64,000 nucleotides of DNA, taken from contig JAYMTJ010000032.1 in assembly GCA_036897525.1 (NCBI GenBank), positions 1-64,000 of the forward strand, given 5' to 3'. Below the pieces are notes generated by a model. The model made no database searches. It saw nothing but the letters and a program-made list of their open reading frames with translations, and was not told where the DNA came from. Both the position numbers and the translations under genes were made by a program. Positions 49,634-61,610 of this stretch are shown piece by piece (position 1 is the first letter of the stretch; the number at the start of each line of letters is the position of its first letter). The DNA comes from Pelargonium x hortorum (Eukaryota > Streptophyta > Magnoliopsida > Geraniales > Geraniaceae).

Positions 49634-50582
49634 TAGATAAAGGTACGAAACTAAAAAAATAAAACAGCATAATGGAATCTAATTAGACTTTGAACTGCAT
49701 AAGATAACAAACAACATAAGAGTAAGTATGCTACTTACCTTGTTACTTTTGGTCCAATCTGGCAGGGCAGATATGTTAATTACTTAGTGTCAATACTACA
49801 AGTATTATAAAAGAAGAAGTGGGTTTCGATTCAAAAAAGTCTTCATATCTTAATAGGTAAACTAAGCTATTTCCCCCACGCTAAGAAGTGTCCCTTAAGT
49901 TTTAGATCTCTCTTGCCACTCTCCGCATGTAACAAGACCGGCCATATCCCGCTTAGTTAATAATATAGTATATGCCAGAGCTTGTGAGTATGCTTTTTTT
50001 AAGCTTAGACTTCGTTATACTTCTAAGAGAGAATGATAAAAATAAAGAAGAGGAGGGCTCCTAGTACCTCCTAGCGTCATATGAGTAAAGACTTAGACTT
50101 AATTACAAATTACGCATGTAAATTTATTAATTAATATACGGCTATATCTATAATAAAGTTTCTTTTTTGCTTGATATATCGCTAAAGGTCCGTCCAGAGT
50201 GATTTATTATTTTAGTTGAGGGGTAATGCCTAATTATTAGAAAGAAAAAAGATGTTTAATATTTCATTTTGGTCATTGGCTAACTGGGTCGGTAGGAGCG
50301 GGTTAAACATAAAAATGTTAAAACAAGGTAGGTATGAAATTACTCGTTGTTAAGCTATAGGTTTTTCCGACCTATATAAAATTTATATCATTTTTGGCTC
50401 ATGAGAGTTAGTCTAGAAATCTATTTTATACAAATTGCAAGGATTCTTGTACGTTTTTTTTCTATACGGGGCATTCGTATGTTAGAATTCACAGGTACCT
50501 TGTATTTTATCTATATTTTGATAACGGCGCGTAAGCTACTACAAAAGTCTATCCTTTAGTTTGTTTAGTTGGTAAAGCATTT

Positions 50583-50599
50583 AGTAAGTAAGTAAGTAG
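50583..50599. repeat. AGTA microsatellite
   Basis: Four AGTA units plus AG form a short slippage tract. Confidence 0.85.
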
Positions 50600-53500
50600 T
50601 CGGGGGCTCAAAACGTATATGGAATGATCCATAAAATTTTTAAGTGTAATTATATAGAATAAGCTCGTCCCAGTTCAACCCTCTTTTATTATATTAGGAG
50701 TTACTTTCTAAAGTGAGAGCATACTTCAATCGAGTCAATCTCACGACTCTACACAAGTAAATGATCTCAGCGATGTTCCTAATTATGACGACTCTGACTT
50801 GTCTTTGTTGGAAATGTGGTATCAGCAACAAATAAAGTAAAGTATGTTAAAGCCAGTGCGTTCTATTAAGAATAACATAGTAATTACTTGATACCAGTTT
50901 AAGGAAAATTGAACCTTAAAAAAGTTTACGAAATATGCGAAAAACTCCCTGCTATACTATATTCCTCCTTTCCTTTACTGATAAGGTACAACTTTATTAT
51001 ACAAAACAAAATGAAGTGTTGGACGGTAGGATATTGTGTGACCAACCTTACTTAGAAAGTTCTAAACTTTAAGACAAAAGAAAAGAGTTTAATCTATAAA
51101 AGGTATTCACGAATCCTCTTCCTTATTCAGGAAACTTAGCTAAGAAAAACTGCAACCCCTATAGACTTATTAAACTCGTCTTTTTGGGACTACTCGAGTA
51201 GCTTTCGACTTCTAATGAATACTAAGTCTATTTTTGAATCAAAAGCGGTAAGCAGGAAATATCTCCTTTGAGTTTGATGATAGCAGCGGAAAGACAAACA
51301 ACGCATAGGCGTTCCCTTAACATTTTGTAACATGAGAAATCCGTCTTTTTTCTAAGCAGCCATAATAACATAACAGCTTTACGCTTTCTGTCCTCCGTTC
51401 GTTTATAAAGTCATGTCATTTTTAGTAATGGATCGAATATTCGCAAATTTATGGTATTTCACAAAAATCTTTATATAAAGAAAATAGGATTCCTGAGTAA
51501 TATTTTGATCGAAACTCGCGTAGATTATAGGAGGTTCCTTTACAAGTGTTAGAATCGAATTCAGAGAAAAAAAGTACCTCAAGTATAGTGCACAAAAACC
51601 CCTTACATCGGAACTTTTCTTTACACTATTTAACTAAAATGTAAAAGTAAGTAAATAGAACCCTTATCCTTATACGGAATCCTGCAAACTAACGTTTCCT
51701 AAATTTTACTATCTAGAAAGGTCTGCATATCGGGATTTGAACCTGGCTGAAAAGTTGAATATTACTCCCAGTTTGTTTAGCCTTATTTGGCAACCTAGAC
51801 TTGGATCCCGATAATTAGTAAAAGACTTCCTTCAAACACGGAAAGACTTTAGAGTAGGTAAGGGAACTTAATTACCTGTCTGTCGGTAATCCTTACCTTA
51901 GACTCTGGAGCTACTTTACTTGAGAACTAGAACTGCTTTTAAAAGGGGTAGGGCTATCGAAAGCCAAGATACTATGAACACGACTGAACACCTATGACTC
52001 AAGATAAAGTCTTAAAATTCCAAAAAGTAGATAAAATATTATACCCTCACTGGTAGAAATGCATGGAAATGGGATCTCAAAAGTCTGCCTTAAAGGCTAC
52101 CATTTCACAAATAAAATGAGCTAAACCAATATACTATGAATAAAGGGAACTATCGTACTATAGATAGAGAAACCGCTTTGTGGAGAAAGTAGAACAGGTA
52201 AAGGTTCCGGGAGGGGAGCTTGAGAGTCTGTCATATTCATAATTTTGCACTAAACTACTTACGGGACACCGAAAGAGGCCATTTGAGCTGCTATTTAGTA
52301 GATTCTATTTTCCATATTCTGTAAATTCCGCAATTGGGGGTTAGGATGAGTCAAAAAGCAAGTACTTCTGATAGGCTTTTTTTCTGAAATTTATTGTAAT
52401 TTGACTCGTGCTTGCAAGTCCAGTAAATTTCAAGGATTTCTTGTTACCTGATTCCAAGACAAGTTCTCGTTTCTTATATTATAAAGTAGGAGTTGAAATT
52501 CCACAAAAGCTTCCTCTTTTGTTTAGAGGAGTTTTCTAATTGTTACTCTTTGTACTCATAATCGAGTCTTTCTTAACTTAAATATTAATATAAGGGCCTC
52601 CTATCATTCCTATTGGCTCTAGCTAAATCCCTCCGCATTACACAAGTACTTTATTGTATACCGGAAAGATCCTAACATCTATATTCATAAGAAGGTAATA
52701 TAAGTATAAAAGGGGAAGCCCTTTTCTGTAATTTGTGTACGTTATATATACAAATGGACCCTACATTTTTAACATCCTTTTTTCACTCTGCGCCCCAAAG
52801 AAATTTCGGCTATGGCAGTTGTTCCCCATTTGTATCTCCGATTATTGCGCAGTGTATTTGATCATGAGGCTTTTTATTTTTTAATAACAGACTTAACTTA
52901 ACCCCACTTTAATTAAGTAAATCCGCGAATACCTGAGCCAGTCGTAGCATTACGAGATCTTTCGGAATCCTATTTATAGAAAGGAGAGTAGCTCAAGTCA
53001 AACTTCATATAAAGGATGCCCGCGGTTAAATTCCGTATAAAATGATTTCCTTTTTTTATTAACTAAAAGGAACTTTAGAAGGGCTTTCAGGCTAAGACTT
53101 ACTTGTTCTGTTCGGAAAGATACACAAAATAAATAAAGGGTATATACAGCATGGATTTCTTTCGTTAAAGGATAGAATGATGATTTCTAATAATGAAGGA
53201 TACATCTAATTTTAGGATACCAAAAGTCAGAGATAATGATATATAAAAAATTATAAAGTAATCGAATCTATAAGAGAATATCTGGAAGCTCTAAATTAAA
53301 TATTAGAACTGTTCAAGATTATAGATAAGATTGACTTCATAGCCCTGGATATGTATATTTACAATATAGAAAGAGCAAGAACTCCTATGGAAAAAGTAGG
53401 CTGGACAGCTATTAAGTAAAGCTATTGGATCGGCGCAAATAATCGGTGATTAAATCACTTATAGAAAAAACTGGGACAGTTGACTAGTTTACTACTTAGA

Positions 53501-54393
53501 ATTTTACAGTGACAAATCAAAGTCTGATCGAGCTGGTGGTCACGGGTTCTAATCGCATAAGGAGTGAGTTAAGGGAAGGTGCTGCAATGTAATCTTTGAG
53601 TTTTTAGAGAATCTTGGACTCATATACTTTACACAGAGATTGTTCTTGTCGAATCGAGCAATAATTTAAAAGAGAGTCTTCCAATTTCAATTTACGGTGT
53701 TGCTTCAAACTAGAATTGTTATGCCATAATTTTAGTTCTCCATAAGCGCTTATAGTTGTACACAAGCAAGGGTTACCTCAAGGTATCCTCTACGTAAGGC
53801 AGCGAGTTTTTAATCATACAGTAGTTTAGTAAATGAAATGGTCTAATTAAATTACTTGTTATTATTGTTATATCTCTAGAGTTCGAGACCGGAAATTTGT
53901 ATTCTTGTTAGCAAGACTGAATAAGTATGTATCCTTTCAGTGAATCTATTATATCTTCCTAAACTAGTAGCTTACAAAGGGCCTTGGAAAGGAAGCATGC
54001 TCCTAAAATACAGTGTATTGACTTGCCCGAAAAAACTCAAAACATTTTAGTTCTGAGAGTTCCTTTGTTTCTAACATATGTTCTGCAACTTCCTATTTGT
54101 TCTTCTTTAATCTTAAAACACAAGCCACTAAAAAACCCTTCTACATCTGCTTAAGATATACATGGAGCTTGTAAATTCTTTGTGAAATAGTTCATATTTC
54201 TTTTCAAAGATCGAGGCAACTTATGCCAGTCTTAAGTACTGAAAAAAGGACTCTAAGGGCTAATACAGTACTGTGTTCTAAGTGCTAAACCAGAAATTAT
54301 AGAATTTCTTTCTCCTTTTCACTTCTTTGAAATTCGAGTAGCATCGAAAAGATTCCTTTGCTTTCGATTTGATAGCCATACTTTTACTCAAAA

Positions 54394-54496
54394 TACCTGT
54401 ACTTGCTTTAGTAGCTTTCTGTACCTTATTTATTAGCCTAAGTTCTCTTTACTGCTAGCACTCTTATTTATATTACCTGTACTTGTATTGATAGCT
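54394..54496. repeat. 23-bp direct repeat, two copies 80 bases apart
   Basis: TACCTGTACTTG followed by a shared TTNNTAGCT pattern occurs at 54394-54416 and 54474-54496 with about four differences. CCTGTACTTGC recurs near 54736. The stretch resembles texture A in its T/C-rich words. Confidence 0.7.
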
Positions 54497-54949
54497 AACT
54501 AAGGTCTTTTTATCTTAGTGCGCCTTTTTTACTACTTTCTATTAGCTGCATACTAGGAAAATATCCTATCCTAAGAAGATGGGAGCTCTTAATGAAATGA
54601 AAGGGGGTAGACTTGCGAAGTTACATGGTTAATTTAAGTGTCTCTGGACCAGTTTAGTTTACCCAGGGAATATTTTATCCCGGATAAAGTGTTGGGGCTT
54701 GTCTTAGTTATAGGATCTTGTTGCTCTAAGTACTCCTGTACTTGCACTGCACATACAATGGGTGCCCTTTCTTTTTCTTTTTTTCATGTTTAGTTTAGTT
54801 ATTTAGCAATCCAAGTACTGTAGTGGAATATTAATGGGGAAATTCTACTAAATCCTTTTTGGGTCCTATAAAGAAAAGAAAGGGTACACTGAAATTTTAA
54901 TAGATTCAAGTTGTACCGTATACCGGTCTTGCAGTATAGTGGGTAGTTT
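54497..54949. other. Non-coding DNA between the 23-bp repeat and the trnQ-like relic
   Basis: Nothing recognised. The only internal similarity is CCTGTACTTGC near 54736, which echoes the repeat upstream. Confidence 0.5.
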
Positions 54950-55020
54950 TGGAGTACAGCCCAGTGGTAAAGCACCGGTTCGCGGAATCGGCATGCAAAG
55001 GTTCTAATTCTTTACTTTCG
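54950..55020 (+). pseudogene. trnQ: trnQ-derived tRNA sequence with altered anticodon loop
   Basis: TGGAGTAYAGCC, AGTGGTAA, CGGCATGCAAAGGTTC and the overall spacing match native plant mitochondrial trnQ(UUG) as remembered, over nearly the whole length. The anticodon stem CCGGT/ATCGG (54975-54979 and 54987-54991) still pairs fully with one G-T. The loop is TCGCGGA, giving GCG instead of TTG at positions 34-36 and C instead of the near-universal T at position 33. The D-stem has one C-A mismatch and the T-loop has T for the usual purine at 57. The acceptor has two wobble pairs and one mismatch, after an apparent one-base loss in the T-stem/acceptor junction. This is most simply a decaying copy. 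C-to-U editing could restore position 33 and the D-stem pair but not the Gln anticodon. Confidence 0.6.
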
Positions 55021-57329
55021 GACTTTAGAAAAGAAACTCTTAATCTCAGGAATAAGATCCTGTTTGTTTTTTTAGTAATATTGGAATTTAGTCAGGCTAA
55101 AGTGGATTTCCCTTGTTTTAAAGACATAGTTATGCTCCCCCGATAACTAAGGCTAGACATATATGTGAGGGCAGTGCACCCACTTTTTATTTAGTAGTAG
55201 AGCTCAGATAATACTTAAACTGTAGTCTTATAATACATAAGTTTTTTAAGAAAAAAATGAAACTCTTAGTATTAGCTAGTTCTATCGGAATTCCAGTAGT
55301 ACCTATATACTTTAGGAGCTCTTCATTAGGTATTAATTTCTTTTCAAAGGACCCATACAAACGAGTTTGCGAGAACAATTAGGCAAAAGCTTTGTATTAT
55401 TAATAGGTAAGAACTCCGTTCGAAGTCCAAAGGCTTTGAACTCTGATAAAGTGTACGTTTTCCTTTGATTAGTTTTTTTCCTCGGAATTCTAAGAAATCC
55501 TTTAAGGAGAAAAAAAGACTCCATGTATAAGTCTAATACTCTCCACCTATAAGCATTAGCAGCCTAACCCCCTTAACTTAGTCGACAACAAGATTTTCCT
55601 AAGTTATGCTAAGTAAATAGTTAACTCAGTGATAGCTCGGATTAATTCGAGGAGGCTATACTAGTAATAACTTCAGTTAAAACAAAAGCCCAACACACCA
55701 TAGTACATAACTAATTAAATTAATAGTATCAAAGTCTCGATAGCGTAAGCAAATTTCTGGATATAATAATTTATTAACCATCTAGTTATAGTTGTATCTA
55801 TGGATAGTTACTGCAAGGAGGAGGTGGGTTACTCTCGATCGGGAAAGAAAGCGCAGTCGAATACTTAGTAAAGTAAATAGACACCAGTGCTCGATATTCA
55901 TTGTTCATAAAGCTATAAAGGATGCCTAGAAGGCGGACTCCAGCTCAAATTCTTTGATTTTGTAAAGGAGGAGCTAACTCATTGTAGACGTTTTTCTTCT
56001 TCTTTATTCTAAAATCTAAAATTAATGAAGTGAAGTTAATTTCTATTTCTTAAAAGGACAAAAAAAAATCCCTTTGTATTACTTGGATGTCCTTTATATA
56101 TTATATGGCACGATACAAAACCCCAGAATCCCCACTCCCAGGTCTGAAACAGGGCTCGGGCATTTATTTATTTTAAAGTATTTAATTAAGTAGTAGCTAA
56201 TATTAACAGAAAATAAAGGATCTCTTTATAGTTTGCACCTAATTTCTTTATCTTTCTAATCGAGTGCAGTTACAGAGGATAAAGTAAAAGTAAATGGATA
56301 GGGTCCGGGTACCTACCCTGGATAATTAGGACTATATTCATTAATGTAACCAGAACCGTACCTGCTTTGCATATGCTGGGGGATAGCAGAGCTTGCGCAA
56401 GGCGTTCTTCTTTCCCTTTCAAAATTTCTGACTTGAGTACTATGTGTGAGGTGAGTCTTACTACTCATATATCAAACAAGCTTAACCTCTAAAGCTATAT
56501 AGATATCAAGTATATATAGTATCGAACAAAGAAGAATTGCATATATCTTTTATAAGCAAGCCCCTTACCCCTAGGGTTTTCTTTTCTAGTAACGAAGAAT
56601 TCTTTAAGTTTCAGCAATACCCTTGACGGATCCTTACAAAAGTGGGATTCATTTCGATTAAAATTCGAGCAGATACCTGCTTGATACACCTTCCCTGTAC
56701 CCACACAATTATTTTTCAGAAAAGTATTCCATAAATAAATGTAGAGGACCTTTTAATAACTTAACTCTGCTAACTTTAAACAAGAACCTGGGTAACCTAA
56801 GCAAAAAAGTTTTTTTCTTAAGGAGCTCGTGTATTGGATGTATTGGACGTTTTTTGTATAAAATTTAAGATTAATCTTATTTGATTAACTGAATTACGAG
56901 GATGTATATAAGTTCTAGTCTACGGCTAGGATAAGGATTGGGCTCTACAAGAACTCTCATATATTAGTACGTTTTCTCCTATTTAATTTGCTGTTTAATG
57001 ACAATCAGAAATATAACTTACAGATCGAAGAGTCTTTGAGAAGAAAAAAGGGAAGGGGTCTCTTACTTTAGCTAGTGAAGGAATAAAAGAACTCGAGCTT
57101 AAAAGTTTGTTTCAGGGTATTAGATCATTAGAGCATGTAGTTATAAAAGGGTTCCAAAAAAAGGGGTCTTCCTCCTACTCCTCTCCTAGGTTTTTCTTGC
57201 TAAAGTCCTAGTTAGGTAGGATAGTGCTTTTTTTTTTAAGAGTAGGATTCTTCCCCTATAAATATGCAAAGAAATTCTTATTTAGAATAAGCACTTTTTA
57301 TTACATAAGTCTAGTGCTCTAAGGTCAGT
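55021..57329. other. Non-coding A+T-rich DNA, texture B
   Basis: No gene was recognised. The frame that starts at 54949 runs through the trnQ-like sequence and is therefore not protein coding. A tandem GTATTGGAT/GTATTGGAC lies near 56830, and a run of ten T at 57228-57237. Confidence 0.55.
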
Positions 57330-57760
57330 CCCAACTACAAGATCTAGGTTCCATAACAAACAAAAGAATCGATTTCTATATTCTGTTTATCTTTACTGTC
57401 CAATAGAATCTATATCTTAAACTCATTAGCTATACAGAAGAGACTTGCCTAGCTTTTAACAGAGCTACTGCACAGCTTTGGCATTCCCTCAAGAACTTCT
57501 CCTTTTGCTCGTTACATTAACAACTGCAGGACATTAATACAAATACTCACTTGTCAGCCGAATACAAGAACAAAGACAATGGAGGTGTTCTAGTAAGTCA
57601 TTTCATACCACATAGCCTTATCTGTGCTTATGGTGAAGTAGAAAGATAAATCCTTATACCTGACTGTAGTGTAACGATGGGTGGGAATTGCAAGATAGTG
57701 TATAGAGAGAACAGGAAGACCCTGTAACACCAACCACAGGAAAAACTAAAACTTCATTTG
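57330..57760. other. Non-coding DNA, texture A island 6
   Basis: No gene was recognised. It is a 0.4 kb island of higher G+C and mixed composition, with texture A words (CATTAACAACTGCAGG, ACAGAGCTACTG, CAATAGAATCTATATC). No repeat longer than about 12 bases was seen to link it with the other islands. Confidence 0.45.
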
Positions 57761-57887
57761 CTAGAAAACCTTTTTTATTATAAAACACCTTCTAAATCCC
57801 CCCCAAAAAACCTGGGGGCACTTTACACTTTGTTATTGATTTTCTTCTCTATCATGACTTGGACTTGGAGTTATTATACACTTCTAT

Positions 57888-57905
57888 ATGAGCTAGATGA
57901 GCTAG
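57888..57905. repeat. 9-bp tandem duplication
   Basis: ATGAGCTAG occurs twice, perfectly. Confidence 0.85.
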
Positions 57906-60189
57906 AATAAAGAAATACCTATAGCTTAAGAGAAGCACTGCCAAGTAACAGTAAATATAAGAGGGAATTCTCAGATTAAGGAACTAGGGCTGATAAACTA
58001 ACACACAACACACTAAAAGCTTCCTTGCTCGGAAAGTTCTAAAGTAATTAATTATAATTGTGGAAGATTAAGTGCTTAAGGTCCCTTACGGAACACGGAA
58101 TTTTTGCCATTTCCTATATAATATAATAGAATATAATATATATGTTAACCCAACAAACTTAAGTATATTACAGTTTAACTTAACCCTTTATTCTTTTGCT
58201 TTATCTAGAGGTCCCCTTTAGTATTTCTAATGTATATTCTGAAACTGCGAAAGTTTTTTTTATATATCTTGTGTCAAACTTAGCTTGAATTCCTAAATCT
58301 AAGAGGGTTTTCTTTTTAATAGTGGTTTTTGTGCTTACTTATAAAATAGAAAAAAAAATAGGTCTCGAGTAAATAAAACTCCAGATATAAGATATGACCA
58401 GATCTCTAACGACTTCCTTAGTTATATGGGAGCTCCTAGTGGAAGTGTAAAAGAATGAAATTCTAGTATTGTTGAAAAAGAAAAATATTGAGTCTGAATT
58501 TAAAGTATGATCCCTTACCTCTCCTCTTTCTTGATTGAAGATATACTTTGTTTAAACGGCTACCCTTTATGTATTGTATAATAAATAGGATTGAGCCTAT
58601 AAAGTTATACTATGAGAATATGCTTTTCTAAACTCCTTATATTAGACTCAGTTCTCCTTTAATAATTTACAAAAAATGTAGTTAGATTCATCGCTATCCT
58701 GTCAATAGTGTGGACTTTTTTATTACTTAGACCAGGTTCCTTGCAAAAACGGCCCCAAGGTTCAAACAAAAGCTAGAGTACCACTGAAAAAAGGATATAC
58801 CTGTCATAAGAGCCCCCAACGCAACCGCTTAGAAACCTTACCTATGAAAACTTAGTTTAGTTTATAAAGGATCACTCATTTAGTAAGGGAGTCCCTGGAA
58901 AACGCGATCTTGGAGTTATTGTGTCTTATTACACAACAAGGAAAACTCTTTTTTTAGTTTGAAGGTAGTTCCTGATAGTGAATAAACTAAGGCTTTGGTC
59001 TAAGTACGAAAAAAGGGAAAGGGTGCCTATTCTTGGATAAAGGCAAACAAAATAAGCCTGAATACTACACCAAGAGAGTAGGGATTCTACATTCTTGCTT
59101 ATAAAGTTTTTTTCTCTACAGCTACTACTATCAAGAAATAGTTTGGACTACCTTCTTCTCAGAAGTGAATAAAAGGCCTTTTCAATATCCGTATATTTTT
59201 AGTTTAGCTTCAAGTTACCCTTACACAAGCTCAAGCTCCGGAGACTGCTCCTATTGGCTTGGCTTATAAGCACCTTTTTGGCTCTTAACTGCTAGAAATT
59301 AAGACGCTGATTCAATAAACTTAATTAAGTATATTCGGAGGAAAGTAAGTTCTTGGGCGGGGGTAAGATAGATCCTAGCTCAACTATAGAGAGGGTTTCC
59401 CATATTAATATTAAGAGAGGACTTTTGACATCCTTGTGAGGTTGAGTATTACTGCTGTTGATTAAGGATTTCCTAGTTTTTGATATTGCCTGGCTCTGTT
59501 AACTTCCCAATGGCTTAAGCTTTTAGGAGTGTAATAACTTCTAGTAGACTCTATTTTATATTTCAAATAGAAATTCCAATTTTTTCAAAGTAAAAGTCCA
59601 GACTAGCGTCCTAGAGTTATAACGAGCTTTTATTTTAGTCCTGCTCATTTTCTAATAGCCCCTTTATTTCTATTTCTCATTAGAAGCATAAGAAGTTTTC
59701 TATTATAAGAAGTACATTAAATATTAAGATTGTAAAAGGCCCTTTTCATGCGCTAAAATAAAAAAAGAGTATATGAGCACCTGTTACAAATTCCCCTGTA
59801 CCCTTGCAGTTGTCAATTAAGAATTAGGAGTTAGATCAATTCAACAGAACATAACAAATCAAGCAAGTCAAGGATACTCTTATCTTAATACTTACGGTCC
59901 TTAATCTTAATAAACTCCTTCAGTCGATGCCGTTGAATATTCTATATGTATACGAAAAGCCCTCTTTGACATGACAAATAGAAAAAAATTTTTCTTAAAC
60001 CTGGGTGCTTCTATCAAGGAAAACCGACTCAGTTGGAAGTGTTGACCCTAAAAAATTGGAGTATACCACTTAAAAGAAAAGGCATTTTTCCAGTTTGAAA
60101 GCCAGCTTTTGGTCTGTAATAAGTTTGTACTATACTGATATTCCATAATGATTTATATGATAGAATACTCGTAAGTACAAGAAACCCCT

Positions 60190-60221
60190 ATTACTATTAA
60201 TCGAAATTACTATTAATCGAA
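60190..60221. repeat. 16-bp tandem duplication
   Basis: ATTACTATTAATCGAA occurs twice, perfectly, head to tail. Exact identity suggests a recent event. Confidence 0.95.
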
Positions 60222-60720
60222 GCTACAGGCAATAGGACTAAGGTATAGACATTCCGTTATAGCTGCTAAGTATCCTAGGTGTGGGTATTCCGCATATGTA
60301 TGTGTATGAGAGCTAGTAAGTTCTTCTTTAAACAGATAGCTATGCTTTTCTCGTTTCTAGTCAGTGTGTGATTTCAGGAGTCAAGCCAAAGGGGTATTTT
60401 ATTCCTCTATCTTCTGCTTATAGGAGCTCCGTAAAATAGAAGGGGTAAAGGTCCCCGGCTTATTAAAAAGGGTGCTTAACGTGCTATAACATTTATTAGA
60501 GAGAAACTTTTGGGTTCATTTTATTTGATTAAAGGGTTTCCTGTAAAGAAATTCGAAAGTGAGTCTTTATTCTTGATGTTATTGGTCTTTTCTTTATAGT
60601 GTAAGGTGGTCTATAATGGCATTAACCTTCCTTGGGTACACTTGGGTAGAAGGATGTACTCGATAATCTTGTAAGGCTCTACCCTCTTTAGCGATAAAGC
60701 AGAGAACTAGAGGGATTTAT

Positions 60721-61610
60721 CTTAACTTAATAAAGTGGAACTCTAACATCTAAGAATAATAAACTCTAATTACTATCAATTACCTACTATACTAACTCCT
60801 CTGTAAGCAACACTAAGTACAATAGCACCAAAAGAACCCTAACAAGAAGGGAATAGAAGTTTCATCTTCTCTCTTACAGGTTTTCCTACACCTACTATTC
60901 TAACTCTTAAAGCTCCTATTTATTCCTATTGTTAAGTCTTTTTGCGAGTAAAGGAAGTCTCTTTCTCTTATTAGGCATGCTTTAGCTTGGAAGCTGGTTC
61001 AGTGCTATTGTGGTTGTGGGAATAGAATGAAGAGTACCTCCTATTTAATGTACTCACAGAGTCTGTGTGGCTAGGAATGGAGAGTTTAAGCCGTCGTGTC
61101 AAAGAAGGTGTAGCTTACTTCTACAATAGCAGTTCCGCAAGTGAACTATCAGATAAACTAGGAATTCTCGCCGTTGTGTTGTATAGTTGTATACAGGATC
61201 CTGGTGATTTCCATTGACGCAAAGGAAGAGTTACCCTCAATCGGTGGGGCCTTAGGAAGTTAGACCATGAAATCTCTATTCTTATGTCTCATTCTTAGAT
61301 TAAATAGACATACCCTTCGATAGCTAAGAGTCTTAGTGTTCGGTTGACAGCTAAGATGAAAGGAATTAGAACAAGAGTATTGACTCCATTACCGTCACAG
61401 GAAGAACTAAGGCAATCTGTCTCTGTCAAATAGATCAGCTACACAGGCTATGGCTTGGTCCTCCTACTCTAGCTCTTGTGCTGACTGGTTCCTAGAGCTA
61501 CTACAGGTACAGAGATTGATTTTCATAAATAGAAAGGTAAAGTCTTATAACAACAGGTCATTTATGACTCTTAAAGTAAAGTGAATTTAACAATACCTAA
61601 TGAAAAGTAC
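60721..61610. other. Non-coding DNA, texture A island 7
   Basis: No gene was recognised. GCCGTCGTGTCAAAG (about 61092) and GCCGTTGTGTTGTATAG (about 61171) are a loosely related pair. The region has no frame above 60 codons. Confidence 0.5.

Larger units (their letters stand above)
47704..54393. other. Non-coding A+T-rich DNA, texture B
   Basis: No gene was recognised apart from the possible trnK fragment at 49601-49633. An AGTA microsatellite lies at 50583-50599, directly after TAGTTGGTAAAGCA, which resembles a tRNA D-arm. Near 51735 (minus) and 53545 (plus) are T-loop-like strings whose stems do not pair. The two frames at 47926-48162 (minus) and 48038-48286 (plus) overlap in antisense and are not recognisable. 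Confidence 0.6.
57761..60720. other. Non-coding A+T-rich DNA, texture B
   Basis: No gene was recognised. It contains two perfect short tandem duplications: 9 bp at 57888-57905 and 16 bp at 60190-60221. An ATATAATATAATAG-type run lies near 58125. Confidence 0.55.

Noticed and set aside
50555-50630. TAGTTTGTTTAGTTGGTAAAGC, like a tRNA D-arm
   Set aside because: Followed by a microsatellite; no 3' half pairs with it.
51725-51810. Minus-strand string with GCC/GGC and TTCAAAT, tRNA-like
   Set aside because: T-stem has two mismatches of five, the acceptor pairs only at its outer four bases, and no tRNA type could be assigned.
53475-53570. CACGGGTTCTAATCGC, like a tRNA T-arm
   Set aside because: The stem bases do not pair and no 5' half is present.
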